The translations under genes and the position numbers were made by a program. DNA of 61,059 nucleotides. Source: Bradyrhizobium cytisi. GTDB lineage: Bacteria > Pseudomonadota > Alphaproteobacteria > Rhizobiales > Xanthobacteraceae. This document shows positions 46,016 through 56,493 of the stretch, one piece after another (within the stretch, counting starts at the first letter, position 1; each line of letters begins with the position of its first letter). Below the pieces are notes generated by a model. It was not told the DNA's origin. It searched no databases and saw nothing but the letters and a program-made list of their open reading frames with translations. Location: the NCBI RefSeq assembly GCF_008123515.1, contig NZ_VSSR01000016.1:254546-315604 (forward strand), given 5' to 3'.

Positions 46016-46250
46016 GACACAGCTCCCTGGATCGGATCGTTTTCGCCCGCGAGAATGGCCTCGGCCTTCGCGATGGCGGCGTCCGCCCGTCGGCGCCAAA
46101 GCTCGACATCCGCTGAGCTTTCCTCCGGGGCGTGGGCGAGTATCTTGAGCAGACCGAGCAGCAACTCGAAATGGTCGGCCTTGCGCTGGACCTGCTCGTC
46201 AAAACGTGAGGGAAACGGCAGGGGCCGGCCGATATCCGCCGTAAAATAAG
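46012..46250 (-). pseudogene. 5'-truncated hypothetical gene next to the tRNA
   Basis: The frame SRFDEQVQRKADHFELLLGL, then LKILAHAPEESSADVELWRR and RADAAIAKAEAILAGEN is clearly coding (helical, even composition). No start codon fits: upstream the frame runs through AT-rich sequence and the tRNA-Arg, where an ATG at 46305 lies within the tRNA itself. The simplest reading is that the 5' end was cut off at a junction beside the tRNA. Confidence 0.55.
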
Positions 46251-46256
46251 AAAAAA

Positions 46257-46332
46257 TGGCGCACCGATAGGATTCGAACGTGTGACCTTCGCCTTCGGAG
46301 GGCAACGCTCTATCCAGCTGAGCTACGGGTGC
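46257..46332 (-). tRNA. tRNA-Arg(CCG), 3' half altered
   Basis: 5' GCACCCG acceptor strand, D-arm GCTC/GAGC, anticodon loop CTCCGAA (anticodon CCG), TTCGAAT T-loop and encoded CCA are all present. However, the T-stem is ACACG/CCTAT instead of ACACG/CGTGT, and the 3' acceptor strand reads CGGTGC, one G short of the CGGGTGC that would pair with GCACCCG. The total is 76 bases rather than 77. The gene may be non-functional, or its 3' end was replaced by an insertion. Confidence 0.75.
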
Positions 46333-46406
46333 GTCTGCCGCCTCATTTAGCCGATTGGCCTCCTATCGGCAACGGCCTTGCGGGGGCTGTTTTGGGGTGG
46401 AGCAAG

Positions 46407-46452
46407 GCTCCGAAGGCACAGGTCAGGCGTTCGAATCGTGTCGGGTGCGCCA
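46407..46452 (+). repeat. Partial tRNA-Arg copy, probable attachment-site remnant
   Basis: GCTCCGAAGGCACAGGTCAG followed by GCGTTCGAATCGTGTCGGGT and GCGCCA equals the 3' half of a tRNA-Arg(CCG) from the anticodon on. Its T-loop-to-CCA part is the canonical version that would restore both stems of the tRNA at 46257-46332. No 5' half precedes it. It lies 75 bp away in the opposite orientation. Confidence 0.75.
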
Positions 46453-46774
46453 GAAAAGCATGTGCCGGAGGTGCCGGGACGGTGGCGGACAAAACTCTTC
46501 GAGCGGAGGGGAGGTTTTCGACCCGTCGGGAGACCCGGCGTTCTGATTGAACGGGCATACCACGGCCTTGCTTTTAATTATTTCCGCTTTGCGGACTTGA
46601 CGGGACTTGCTGCTGGCTCGACCCAGTGGATCCCACTGCAATCCTCACTGCCCGCGCATCGTTCAGGAGTTGCTCTAGATTTCCCGATCTGTTGACATAG
46701 CCAGACCGTAGTGGGTTTGATTGTGGCGGACTTCCGGGCTGGAAAAGGGGCCGGGCGGAGCGCATATTCGTTGG
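46453..46774. other. Stretch right of the tRNA fragment
   Basis: About 320 bp, no gene recognised. TTGACA at 46692-46697 could be a -35 for the small genes after it, with no convincing -10. Confidence 0.45.
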
Positions 46775-46957
46775 ATGGCAAATGCCCCTCGCTCGCACCT
46801 ACTTGAAGTGAAACTAGCCGCCGTGAACCCAACGCGGTGGGAGTGGCAAGTCTGCGAAAGTGATGCTCCGATAATGTCTGGCTATGCGACATCGCGCGAA
46901 ACGGCCCAAGTCGAGGGTGATAGCGCCCTATTCCTGTTGCTTAGGTCGAAGATATGA
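46775..46957 (+). CDS. Small hypothetical protein
   Basis: 60 residues (MANAPRSHLLEVKLAAVNPT, RWEWQVCESDAPIMSGYATS, RETAQVEGDSALFLLLRSKI). The pattern 'v.P..WeWqVc......GyetSReTAq.eGdsALF.LL' is that of a conserved small rhizobial protein of unknown function. Its stop overlaps the ATG of a 30-codon ORF. Confidence 0.62.
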   Translation: MANAPRSHLLEVKLAAVNPTRWEWQVCESDAPIMSGYATSRETAQVEGDSALFLLLRSKI

Positions 46958-47046
46958 CCCATCAGCTTAACGCCGATTGCGTGAGGCGTATGAACAACCG
47001 GTTGCGTGGCTGGAATCCAGTTCCTGATGATTACAAAAAGAAGTAG
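46954..47046 (+). CDS. 30-codon coupled micro-ORF
   Basis: MTHQLNADCVRRMNNRLRGW followed by NPVPDDYKKK. The ATG overlaps the previous stop (ATGA), and a hairpin with a T run follows the TAG. Too short for statistics; the overlap and terminator are the only support. Confidence 0.4.
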   Translation: MTHQLNADCVRRMNNRLRGWNPVPDDYKKK

Positions 47047-47094
47047 CCCCCCACCCGCATTAACCAAGCGATTTCTTTTGGGGGCATTTTTCTA
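47046..47094 (+). terminator. Possible rho-independent terminator
   Basis: GCCCCC (47046-47051) and GGGGGC (47080-47085), then ATTTTTCT. The 28-base loop makes it weak. Confidence 0.4.
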
Positions 47095-47194
47095 ACTGAC
47101 CCACTACCAGCCAAACGGGTGCTTGCCTGTTCGCCCTCTATCCGACGGCAGAATCAAAGGGCCTCTGAGCAAAATATGCCTATAAGGAAAAACA

Positions 47195-47404
47195 ATGTCA
47201 GTTGATAAGGCTAAAGACACTCCGCCGAAAAAACCGATCACCGAGAACAAAATTGTCGAAGCCAAGCCGGAATCCTCTACCAAGACGGAAAACAAACCGG
47301 ACGCTACACCAAAAAAGCAAGGTATGGGCGAGGGTCAGAAGCCGGTATCCAAAGCCTACAAGGACAACTGGAACGACATTTTTGGAAAGAAGAAAAAGCG
47401 ATAG
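47195..47404 (+). CDS. Small charged hypothetical protein
   Basis: 69 residues (MSVDKAKDTPPKKPITENKI). Lysine-, proline- and glutamate-rich and probably disordered, ending SKAYKDNWNDIFGKKKKR. AAGGAAAAA precedes the ATG. The frame is lysine-rich with low-GC codons, unlike the surroundings, yet it is uninterrupted with good start signals. Function unknown. It converges with groEL. Confidence 0.6.
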   Translation: MSVDKAKDTPPKKPITENKIVEAKPESSTKTENKPDATPKKQGMGEGQKPVSKAYKDNWNDIFGKKKKR

Positions 47405-47557
47405 CGCTGTGGTCTACTGCAGAGGGCCTATTCAGCCGCGGCAGTTTTGCGGCAGCCCCTGGGCTCCTGGGTCGTCTTCCAGAACGCTCTTGAACTGGTC
47501 CCAAATTGATCCGTTTCGTCTTCGAGTCGTTCTAATGATTGAAAGCATCCCAACGTA

Positions 47558-47590
47558 AAAGGCCCGGCATTTTTGCCGGGCCTTTCTTAT
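47558..47590. terminator. Bidirectional rho-independent terminator
   Basis: AAAGGCCCGGCA (47558-47569), a four-base T loop, then TGCCGGGCCTTT (47574-47585) and CTTATT. Perfect 12-bp stem after groEL (minus) and after the plus-strand small gene. Confidence 0.9.
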
Positions 47591-47613
47591 TGTTGAGCTT
47601 TGAACGGTTGGAC

Positions 47614-49290
<1,677 letters not shown>

Positions 49291-49298
49291 TTAGGCGC

Positions 49299-49616
49299 TC
49301 AAGCAGCCTTCTTCTTGGCGGCGGGCATGTCGGTGAGAACGCCCATGATGTCGCTCTCCTTCATGATCAGCAGGTCCTCGCCATCGAGCTTGACCTCGGT
49401 GCCGGACCACTTGCCGAACAACACACGGTCGCCGACCTTGAGATCGATCGGGATCAGCTTGCCAGATTCGTCGCGGCCGCCCGGACCAACCGCGGTGATT
49501 TCGCCCTGCGAGGGCTTTTCCTTGGCACTGTCCGGAATGATGATGCCGCCAGCGGTTTTATCTTCGGCATCGATGCGCTTGACCACGACGCGATCGTGCA
49601 GCGGACGGAATTTCAT
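49299..49616 (-). CDS. groES: Co-chaperonin GroES
   Basis: 105 residues from the ATG at 49616 ([20 protein letters not shown]), with AAGGAGG six bases upstream. The mobile loop [20 protein letters not shown] and the closing ESDIMGVL are typical. It caps the GroEL ring. First gene of the groESL operon. Confidence 0.97.
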   Translation of the reverse strand: MKFRPLHDRVVVKRIDAEDKTAGGIIIPDSAKEKPSQGEITAVGPGGRDESGKLIPIDLKVGDRVLFGKWSGTEVKLDGEDLLIMKESDIMGVLTDMPAAKKKAA

Positions 49617-49649
49617 GCGATCCTCCTTGTTTTGCATATTAATTTTGGA

Positions 49650-49676
49650 TTGGCAGTCGCAAGTAGCGAGTGCTAG
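49650..49676. promoter_or_regulatory. CIRCE operator of groESL
   Basis: TTGGCAGTC, nine bases, GAGTGCTAG. It matches the TTAGCACTC-N9-GAGTGCTAA consensus at 15 of 18 arm positions, 34 bp before groES. HrcA repressor site by family knowledge. Confidence 0.85.
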
Positions 49677-49875
49677 TCACCTGTATAAGCCTGTAAGAGT
49701 GAGATACAAGGGCGCCGACCAAAGACGTTAGCCGTTAGCTGCCGGAAATGGGTTGCGACATCGCTAGCAGGCAAAGGCCGATGCTGCTACCGCGTTGAAT
49801 ATAGTCACCTATTGAACGTTTCGAGATTCGCGGAGTTGACAGCCTGCATCGCTTTTAAGGCGGCTGGAGGTTGAG

Positions 49876-50160
49876 ATGGTCTCGAAAGGTAACGTTTCAA
49901 ACGACTTTCGTAAGCAAGTCCTAGGCTACGGGCTGACGACGGCGGAAATAGTTTACAGACGTCCAGATCGTCACTGGTTGCTACAAACATACGTTTGGCA
50001 GGACTACGATATGTTTCCCGACTTTCCGGCGCTGAAGGATTTCCTTACTTTCTGGGAGACAACGTTCGATGGTCCGCTGTTCGCAGTTTCCGTGGCTCAT
50101 TCAAAGCTAATCAAGCCAGCCGAATTGCACGCCATCGACGGTGTCATTCGATTGCATTGA
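49876..50160 (+). CDS. Usg family protein
   Basis: 94 residues (MVSKGNVSNDFRKQVLGYGL). TTAEIVYRRPDRHWLLQTYV, WQDYDMFPDFPALKDFLTFW and FAVSVAHSKLIKPAELHAID match Usg, a small protein often encoded near trp genes in alphaproteobacteria and of unknown biochemical function. Here it is alone, divergent from groESL, with no trp gene nearby. Its sequence is slightly diverged from the usual YRMPDHPSLLQTYIWQ pattern. Confidence 0.8.
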   Translation: MVSKGNVSNDFRKQVLGYGLTTAEIVYRRPDRHWLLQTYVWQDYDMFPDFPALKDFLTFWETTFDGPLFAVSVAHSKLIKPAELHAIDGVIRLH

Positions 50161-50220
50161 CGCAAATGTGAATGGCAGTGAATAGACGCGGGACGGCCGA
50201 AGCCGCCCCGCGTAGTCGAG

Positions 50221-52362
50221 TTATTCGGCCGCGATCATGTGAGGCTCGTCCGCTTCATCGGCCGGAGCTTCCTCGCCGTCTCCGGCGAGGAATTCCGGCA
50301 GCGTCTCGCAATCGCCCTCGGGCTCCACGGCGTCGGCGGTTGCCGCCTGGTCGACGTCGGCCATCCGCAGTGGCTCGGGCAGCCAGCCGGTCTCAGCCAG
50401 GAGGCGTTCGGCCTCCTTGGCCATGTCGCCCTTCTTCAGATGATCGATGAGCTGGGCCGCCCGCTCACCGGCGCCTTCGCGCAGAGCCTCGAGGATGCGG
50501 CGCTTCGGGACCCGGCCGAGATAGTTCTCGACGGTGGGACGCCAGCCGGCTTCCACCATGTCGAGATCGACGGCGCTAGCAATGCGATCGGCGTCGGCGA
50601 TGCGCTGCTCGACTGTGTGCGGCGTGGCGCCGCCGCCGTATCGGTCGCCCTTCTCGTAGAGCGCGTTCACGCCGAATGAGGCGCAGTGCGCAAAGAGCGT
50701 TGCCTGCTCGTCGCCGGTGAGGCCGGTGAGCCAATCCCAAAGGTCGGCCTTGTCCTTCGGCAGGCGCTCCTCCCAGGTCTTGTGGCGCGCGTCGATCGCC
50801 TTGGCCGCCGGCCTGTCCTTCAGCCCCTGCGCCTGCACCGGGAAGCTGGCGCTGCGCACGGAGACCTCCATCGCCGTCCCGTTGGAGGAGTAGCGGGAGA
50901 AGACGTCCATGCAGAATTTGTGCAGCACCGCCTGGAAAGCGACCGAAGGCGTGATCGCCAGCTTGTCGCGCAGCGCCAGCGTCCGCTCCGCCGTGAGCTC
51001 GGTCAGCAGGCGGTCCGGCAGCGGCTTCACCGCATCATCATCCTCGTCCTCGGGCTCCGCGACTTGGCCGCCGATAATGACGGCGCGCTGGATAGCCGGT
51101 GCTGATGGTTCGGCGCCGTCCAGGGCCGCGGCAGCGGGTTCGCCGTCGCTGTTCTGCTCTGGCTCGGTCACGCGCACTTCGTCCTCGGGACGGACGTAGC
51201 CGCGATCAACCAAGAGCGTGCCTTCGGCATCGATGCCGACGAACACACCCGCTTGAGCGATGTCGGCCGGCTGATAGGTGATGGGTCGATCGTCGAAGGC
51301 GGCGAGAGCGGTCTCAATTTCGCCAAGTCGCTGGTCAACCTCGTCGGGCAGCTCGTCCACACCGTCATGCTCGGCTTCGAGCCTGGCATATTCGGCCTTG
51401 AGCGCCTCGATGGTCGCCTGCTCTTCGGCGGTGAGAGCGGCGGGCACACCATCCAGCTCTCGCAAGCCACGGTTATGGCCGTAGGGGAAGTCGATCGCGA
51501 CCTCGATCCACTTCCAGCCTTCGGCGGCGATCGTTTCCGCCTCTTGCCTCAGCTTTTCAGCAACCAAGCTGTCGAGCAGAGCGACGTCCTCAAGCCAGCC
51601 GCCGTCGTCGGACTGAAATAGGTCGCGCAGCACCACGCCACCGGCCGCCTCGTAGGCGTCGAGACCAGCGAACACGGCGCGGCGGTCGGAGGCGCGCAGC
51701 GTCTTCTCCGTCAACATGCGGCGGATCTGATAGGGCTCCTTCTGACAAGAGCCGGAGATCGCCTGCCAGACCTGCTCCTGACGGTTATGATCCGGCGTGA
51801 CGGTGAAGGCCATCAACTGCTCGAGCGACATGCCGTCGTCGGCATAGACGTCGAGCAGCGCGGGCGAAACCGAGGCGAGGCGCAGGCGCTGCTTCACCAC
51901 GTTGACCGAGGTGAAAAAGCCAGCCGCGATGTCCTCCTCGGTCCGGCCCTTCTCGCGCAGAGCCTGGAAGGCGCGGAATTGGTCAAGCGGGTGGAGCGGC
52001 GCGCGCTGGATATTCTCGGCCAGCGAGTCGTCCTCGGCGAGAATGGTGGTCGCGGGATCGCGCACAACACAAGGCACCGGCGCGGTCTTGGCCAGGCGCT
52101 TCTGCTTCACCAGCAACTCCAGCGCACGGTAGCGGCGTCCGCCGGCCGGAATCTCGAACATGCCGGTCTCGGCGCCTTCGGCGTCGAGGACCGGCCGGAC
52201 GTTGAGGCTTTGGAGCAAAGTGCGCCGGGCGATGTCCTCGGCCAGCTCCTCGATGGAGACGCCGGCCTTCACACGCCGAACATTCGACTGGCTGAGCACA
52301 AGCTTATTGAAGGGGATGTCGCGCGAGGACGACAGGGTGATCTTCTGAACGGCAGTAGCCAT
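50221..52362 (-). CDS. ParB/RepB/Spo0J-family protein (large element type)
   Basis: 713 residues (MATAVQKITLSSSRDIPFNK). The ParB N domain has LVLSQSNVRRVKAGVSIEEL, IPAGGRRYRALELLVKQKRL and SLAENIQRAPLHPLDQFRAF. The HTH follows as EEDIAAGFFTSVNVVKQRLR. The long C-terminal part is typical of ICE-borne ParB-like proteins, with acidic segments (QVAEPEDEDDDAV) and a conserved end. It may bind many element sites and regulate or stabilise it. The leader at 52377-52418 sits directly before its ribosome-binding site. Confidence 0.88.
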   Translation of the reverse strand: MATAVQKITLSSSRDIPFNKLVLSQSNVRRVKAGVSIEELAEDIARRTLLQSLNVRPVLDAEGAETGMFEIPAGGRRYRALELLVKQKRLAKTAPVPCVVRDPATTILAEDDSLAENIQRAPLHPLDQFRAFQALREKGRTEEDIAAGFFTSVNVVKQRLRLASVSPALLDVYADDGMSLEQLMAFTVTPDHNRQEQVWQAISGSCQKEPYQIRRMLTEKTLRASDRRAVFAGLDAYEAAGGVVLRDLFQSDDGGWLEDVALLDSLVAEKLRQEAETIAAEGWKWIEVAIDFPYGHNRGLRELDGVPAALTAEEQATIEALKAEYARLEAEHDGVDELPDEVDQRLGEIETALAAFDDRPITYQPADIAQAGVFVGIDAEGTLLVDRGYVRPEDEVRVTEPEQNSDGEPAAAALDGAEPSAPAIQRAVIIGGQVAEPEDEDDDAVKPLPDRLLTELTAERTLALRDKLAITPSVAFQAVLHKFCMDVFSRYSSNGTAMEVSVRSASFPVQAQGLKDRPAAKAIDARHKTWEERLPKDKADLWDWLTGLTGDEQATLFAHCASFGVNALYEKGDRYGGGATPHTVEQRIADADRIASAVDLDMVEAGWRPTVENYLGRVPKRRILEALREGAGERAAQLIDHLKKGDMAKEAERLLAETGWLPEPLRMADVDQAATADAVEPEGDCETLPEFLAGDGEEAPADEADEPHMIAAE

Positions 52363-52376
52363 AGGTGATACTCCAC

Positions 52377-52418
52377 GACGGGCGGCCCAAAGACTCTCTC
52401 TGGGACCTCCAACCCGTC
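52377..52418 (-). ncRNA. Nested-hairpin 5' leader B (ParB-like gene)
   Basis: On the minus strand GACGGG (52413-52418) pairs with CCCGTC (52377-52382). Inside, GGTCCCA pairs with TGGGCC (G-T allowed), loop GAGAGAGTCTT. The Shine-Dalgarno GGAG follows the stem by two bases. Same length (42 nt) as leader A. Confidence 0.68.
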
Positions 52419-52531
52419 ACAAAGCGCAGCGCCGCCCTCTTCCTCTGAGGGCAACGCCGCAAACCGGATCAGGAAAAATGGAAAGCCACGAACCCGAGAA
52501 GCACCGTTCCGCATCTCCGGCTTTCCGGATA

Positions 52532-53728
52532 TCAGGCTGCGCGGTCGAGCAGCTTCTTCGCGCGCACCTCCAGATCGAGCCGCGCGTCCTGATGGGTCTT
52601 GCCCCGCGCAACCGCTGTGATGCCTTGCACGAAATCGAACACGCTCTCGGGCTTACGCCCTTCCTCCGATAACACTCTTTCGATGATCTTCGCTGTCTCG
52701 GCCTTCGAGAAGCCGCGCTTGCGGAGAAACTCGCTGCGGTCGTCGTCGGTGCGGGCAACGATCATTTCTCGCGCGGCTCTAATGCCGTTGACGAAGGGCT
52801 TCGACGAGGAGTTGGCAAAGCTGGCGAGTGCCGGCGCCGCCTCCTGCGCAAAGCGTGAGGCGGCGTATTTGGAGTGACGAATGGTGACCTCCTCGAAATC
52901 CTCGACGCCCCAGAGATTGCGGTTCTGGCAGACGGCGCGGAGATAGAAGCTCGCCATCCCGAGCGTCTTGGCACCCACCTCGGAATTCCAGCAGTAGAAG
53001 CCGCGAAAGTAGAGGTCCGGCGAGCCATCACGCAGCCGGCCGGCCTCGATCGGGTTAAGGTCGTCGACCAGGAACAGGAAGACGTCGCGGTCGGAAGCGT
53101 AGAGCGTCGTCGTATCCTGGCTGATGTCGACGTGCGGGTGATAGACTCCGGTCGACCAATCGAGCACACCCGGGACCTTCCAGCGTGTATCGCCCGTGCC
53201 GTTGCCGGCGATTTGCTGAACGGCCGCGACGAGTTCGTCGTCAAAGATGCGCCCGTATTCGGGGCCCGTAACGGCGCGAAGCTCGACGCGACCGTCTTCG
53301 ATCTCGAGCGTCTTCACCTGCTCGGCGGAACGGGAGGTCAAGCCGTATTGCAGGTTGATGCCGGCCAGCGGCGCTGGAAGCTGACGGAGGTAAGCCGCCG
53401 GCGCTCCGACCAGGCCGGCGAGTTGGCCGAAACTCCAGTGGGTCGGTGCGATCGGCTCCTCGGAGCCGGGCAGCGTTAGCGTCAGGCGCTCGACATCGTC
53501 GCGGCTGGCCTCAACTCGGATCGCAGCGCTCTCGACCGTTCGGGTGCGGCTTCGCTCGGTCCGTCCACGCACAGCGGCATAGAGGTCCGACAACGACAGA
53601 TAGCGTTCGTCCGCTGGCCGCGAGAACCATTCCGACGATACGCGGCCGACGCGCGTGCCGCGGGTTACGTCCACCTTGTAGCCGCCGACGTGGTCGCGGC
53701 CATCGCTCAGAACTTCGACTTGGGTCAT
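52532..53728 (-). CDS. DUF932 (phage/plasmid-like) protein
   Basis: 398 residues (MTQVEVLSDGRDHVGGYKVD). PTHWSFGQLAGLVGAPAAYL, VTGPEYGRIFDDELVAAVQQ, TTTLYASDRDVFLFLVDDLN and FYCWNSEVGAKTLGMASFYL are the DUF932 core. These proteins are conserved on plasmids, phages and integrative elements; function unknown. It precedes the ParB-like gene on the same strand, but each has its own hairpin leader. Confidence 0.85.
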   Translation of the reverse strand: MTQVEVLSDGRDHVGGYKVDVTRGTRVGRVSSEWFSRPADERYLSLSDLYAAVRGRTERSRTRTVESAAIRVEASRDDVERLTLTLPGSEEPIAPTHWSFGQLAGLVGAPAAYLRQLPAPLAGINLQYGLTSRSAEQVKTLEIEDGRVELRAVTGPEYGRIFDDELVAAVQQIAGNGTGDTRWKVPGVLDWSTGVYHPHVDISQDTTTLYASDRDVFLFLVDDLNPIEAGRLRDGSPDLYFRGFYCWNSEVGAKTLGMASFYLRAVCQNRNLWGVEDFEEVTIRHSKYAASRFAQEAAPALASFANSSSKPFVNGIRAAREMIVARTDDDRSEFLRKRGFSKAETAKIIERVLSEEGRKPESVFDFVQGITAVARGKTHQDARLDLEVRAKKLLDRAA

Positions 53729-54030
53729 GGGTCATCTCCATGACGGGCGCCGGAGGCCTCTCCTCCAGCCCTTAGCCCGTCACGGAAACCCGGCTCCACT
53801 CTCACTCTCGGGGCGCTGCGGGGTGTCCCCGCTGATGGGGTGTACCGGCGACCCTGGCGTCGGTCAGGGGGAAGGCCTTCCCCCGACAAACTCACTTCGA
53901 AGTGGCGGCCGCCGCCTCACAACAATCATCTCATTGACTTCCAATCATCAGGGCCGCGTATTCCAATTTACTAGTGCCGACCAGTCACGGACATTCATGA
54001 AGAGGCGCTGCGGTTGCACTGGAGATAGGC
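53729..54030. other. Leader region between DUF932 and the plus-strand ORF
   Basis: 302 bp. The DUF932 side holds the hairpin leader (53741-53782) and probably its promoter. The right side is AT-richer, with the likely promoter of the ORF at 54031. Confidence 0.5.
53741..53782 (-). ncRNA. Nested-hairpin 5' leader A (DUF932 gene)
   Basis: On the minus strand TGACGGGC (53775-53782) pairs perfectly with GCCCGTCA (53741-53748). Inside, GGAGG (53762-53766) pairs with CCTCC (53752-53756) around AGAGG. GGAG of the ribosome site follows the stem at once. Confidence 0.7.
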
Positions 54031-54960
54031 ATGAACCCTTGGCCTCAAATCCCGGAAGATGTGGTGATGTGGTTCCGGACTATTTTCTCCGAAGCTAACC
54101 GGCGTGTATCCGAACGGCTAGTCAATCTACCCAACGTGCGGGAGACCTCGCTGGATGATGGTCTAATCGAGGCGCTGATCCCCGAGACTGCCCCAACGTT
54201 GCTGCCGTCGGGAGCTATTGTGCGCATGGACACGCACAACATCGGCGGCTTGCGGCGGATTGGCCGGCCGCATTGGGACCTTCCTCTTGGACGTCGATGG
54301 GAGACGGCGGATATCGCAGTTCTCGTGTTTATCTATCGGCACGAGACACTAATCGCTAAGAAGATTGGATTGCTTCAATCTAAGCGATTGTATCCGGACA
54401 ACAACGACGTAGACGATGAAGATGAGGTCGGATTCCTCTATGGGATGAATGCGTTCATCCGGCGGGAAAACGCCCAAGCTATTGGAGCTCTCCATCGTGA
54501 ATTTTCGTTCGGCGAAAGCTGCGTCTATGGAGCCATCCACTCAGGTAGTGATCGGGTGAAATCGATCGATACATTGAATCGCGATTTTGGAAAGGCAGTG
54601 TAAGTGTACTACCTATTATATAACCCACATAAGGTACCCTTTTCGATCAGCTATCCCTTGCGAGAGCGTATTCGGATCGATCAGCCAGCCGTCGGCTGCC
54701 GCGTGTTCGACGCGGATCATGTTCACCAGGCCCTTGCGGAGCTAAACGAGGGCGAAGCGCCGACCTATGAGATGGTGAAGCGCATCGGCGCGGCGAGTGA
54801 TTGGCCGCTGGAGACCTGGGCGGCCGACCTGCTTCTTACTTGTCAGGTTGGTCAGCAGTTTGATGCCTCTCGGGACGACCGCGTTCGCTATTTTCTTGAA
54901 CGCCGGTCTGGTCCGATCGGTGCGGCGCTTGCGGTATCGATTACGCTGCCAGAAGGCTGA
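54031..54960 (+). pseudogene. 930-bp gene interrupted by a single in-frame TAA
   Basis: The first part encodes 190 residues (MNPWPQIPEDVVMWFRTIFS; ADIAVLVFIYRHETLIAKKI, GLLQSKRLYPD). After TAA at 54601-54603 the same frame continues for 118 codons (VYYLLYNPHKVPFSISYPLR) to a normal stop. The two parts look like one soluble 309-residue protein. Either it is disabled, or the second part restarts at the GTG straight after TAA, or the stop is read through. I do not know the family; it converges with the defence-like operon. Confidence 0.6.
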
Positions 54961-54975
54961 TTGCCGATAGAACCG

Positions 54976-56493
54976 TTAGAGCTGGAAAAGCGGGCTCGGA
55001 TCGGCCCGCGAGACCACAAGCATCAATCGCTCTTTGGCTCTGCTGATAGCAACATAGAGAAGACACCGGGCATCCTCGCGGTCAGGAAAGGTGGTGGAGT
55101 CACACGGCATCACCACGACGTTGCCGCATTCGAGGCCCTTGGCCTTATGGATGGTGCTAATAGCAGCGTCGGGTGGCTTGGGCCGTCCGTAAGTGCGGCG
55201 GTGTGTTATCTCGGCTAAGCCTGCTTCGAGATCCTCGAAGTTGCCGAGCCTGACCGCTTCCCAGAACTCCCTGCTGTGATCCATCTCGATATCGGCGAAA
55301 TCGGCGTCGCCCTGTTTCAGTTCCGCCAAGCGCGCGAGAAGCTTGGCGACGCCCCGATGATCGGGCTCGGCCAAGAGGAAGCGGGCAAGCTCCTGAATCG
55401 TGGCGGGCTTGCCTCGACTCCTTGTCGTACAGCCTTCGCGCACTTCCTTTTCGAACCGATCGCCGAACGCCGAAGGGCTGAAGCCTTTGCCGATATCATT
55501 CATGAACGTGACGACAGCGGCGGCAAGCTTGGGGCAGTCGGCGTTGCCTGCAGTAATTGCATCAACCAGCTTCTCAAGGGCCGAACGCGTATGGCCTTCC
55601 CATAGCGGGAGCCGGCGGTTGAAGAAGGCGCGCAATGAGCGTGCCGTCTCATTATACCGCGTGAGGACGAGCAGCGACGCATGGGATCGCGTGAATGCGT
55701 CGATGACTCGCCGGTCGGTCGGAGCGAGCTGATACTCCATGTTCCTGCGGGCCTGGTTCTCTGCAACAACCACCGATACGCTGGCAGGCAGATTATTGCG
55801 AAGATCGATCTTTCCGCCGTTTTTGAGCGCCGTCCGGGCGAGGAGGGTCCAGCGCCCAAGGTCGGGGCAGCCGCTCCGCCAGCGATGCGGCGTGTCGAGC
55901 TCCTCGAACGCATGGACCTGTTTCGTGAGAGCGACCCAATCCTGTGCCGGAGTCGAGCCGGCCAGAGGCGTTTCCTTGAAGATGCGTTGCACGGGGTCGG
56001 CGAAGACTCGCAATCTCGCGCCTTGATCGAGCATGGCCATACCGAGCGCATGCTGGTCGCCGCTGCAATCCTGATGCTCATCGCAGATGACGACAGGGTA
56101 GCGCTTGGCCAGAGCCGTGGCGATCATCGGGTGCCGCTTGAGCAATGCCGCAACGCGAAGTGCGACATGTCGATAGCCATCGGGCGTCCGCCTGGCCCAG
56201 GTCGGCACGTCTGCCGGAAGTCCGAGGCCGAGATGATAAGCGGTCGCGATATGCGCGATGAGGCTGTCGATCGTGCGGATTTCGACGCGGCTGCCGCTGC
56301 CCCGGGTGCGCTCGGCGAACACCGAGCAGGCCGCGTGTGTATGCGTTAAAATCAGAAGGCGGTTGGAGCGATCAGCGGCGACATCGCGGGCGTAGTCGGC
56401 GCCCTGGTGTGTCTTGCCGCAGCCGGCCGGCGCTTCGACCAGCACCAGCGGTGCGTCGGACCTTAACGCCGTGTGGACCGACGCGTCGCTCAT
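54976..56493 (-). CDS. UvrD-like superfamily 1 helicase, GajB-like
   Basis: 505 residues, close to the roughly 494 of Bacillus GajB. Walker A EAPAGCGKTHQ is at 20-30, LLILTHTHAACSVF is motif Ia, and YPVVICDEHQDCSGDQHALG the DExQ/H box. Late motifs are STIHKAKGLECGNVVVMPCD and LLYVAISRAKERLMLVV. It starts by overlapping the stop of the OLD nuclease gene (ATGA). In Gabija, GajB works with the GajA nuclease to restrict phage DNA. Assignment as Gabija rests on gene order, sizes and motifs. Confidence 0.83.
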   Translation of the reverse strand: MSDASVHTALRSDAPLVLVEAPAGCGKTHQGADYARDVAADRSNRLLILTHTHAACSVFAERTRGSGSRVEIRTIDSLIAHIATAYHLGLGLPADVPTWARRTPDGYRHVALRVAALLKRHPMIATALAKRYPVVICDEHQDCSGDQHALGMAMLDQGARLRVFADPVQRIFKETPLAGSTPAQDWVALTKQVHAFEELDTPHRWRSGCPDLGRWTLLARTALKNGGKIDLRNNLPASVSVVVAENQARRNMEYQLAPTDRRVIDAFTRSHASLLVLTRYNETARSLRAFFNRRLPLWEGHTRSALEKLVDAITAGNADCPKLAAAVVTFMNDIGKGFSPSAFGDRFEKEVREGCTTRSRGKPATIQELARFLLAEPDHRGVAKLLARLAELKQGDADFADIEMDHSREFWEAVRLGNFEDLEAGLAEITHRRTYGRPKPPDAAISTIHKAKGLECGNVVVMPCDSTTFPDREDARCLLYVAISRAKERLMLVVSRADPSPLFQL

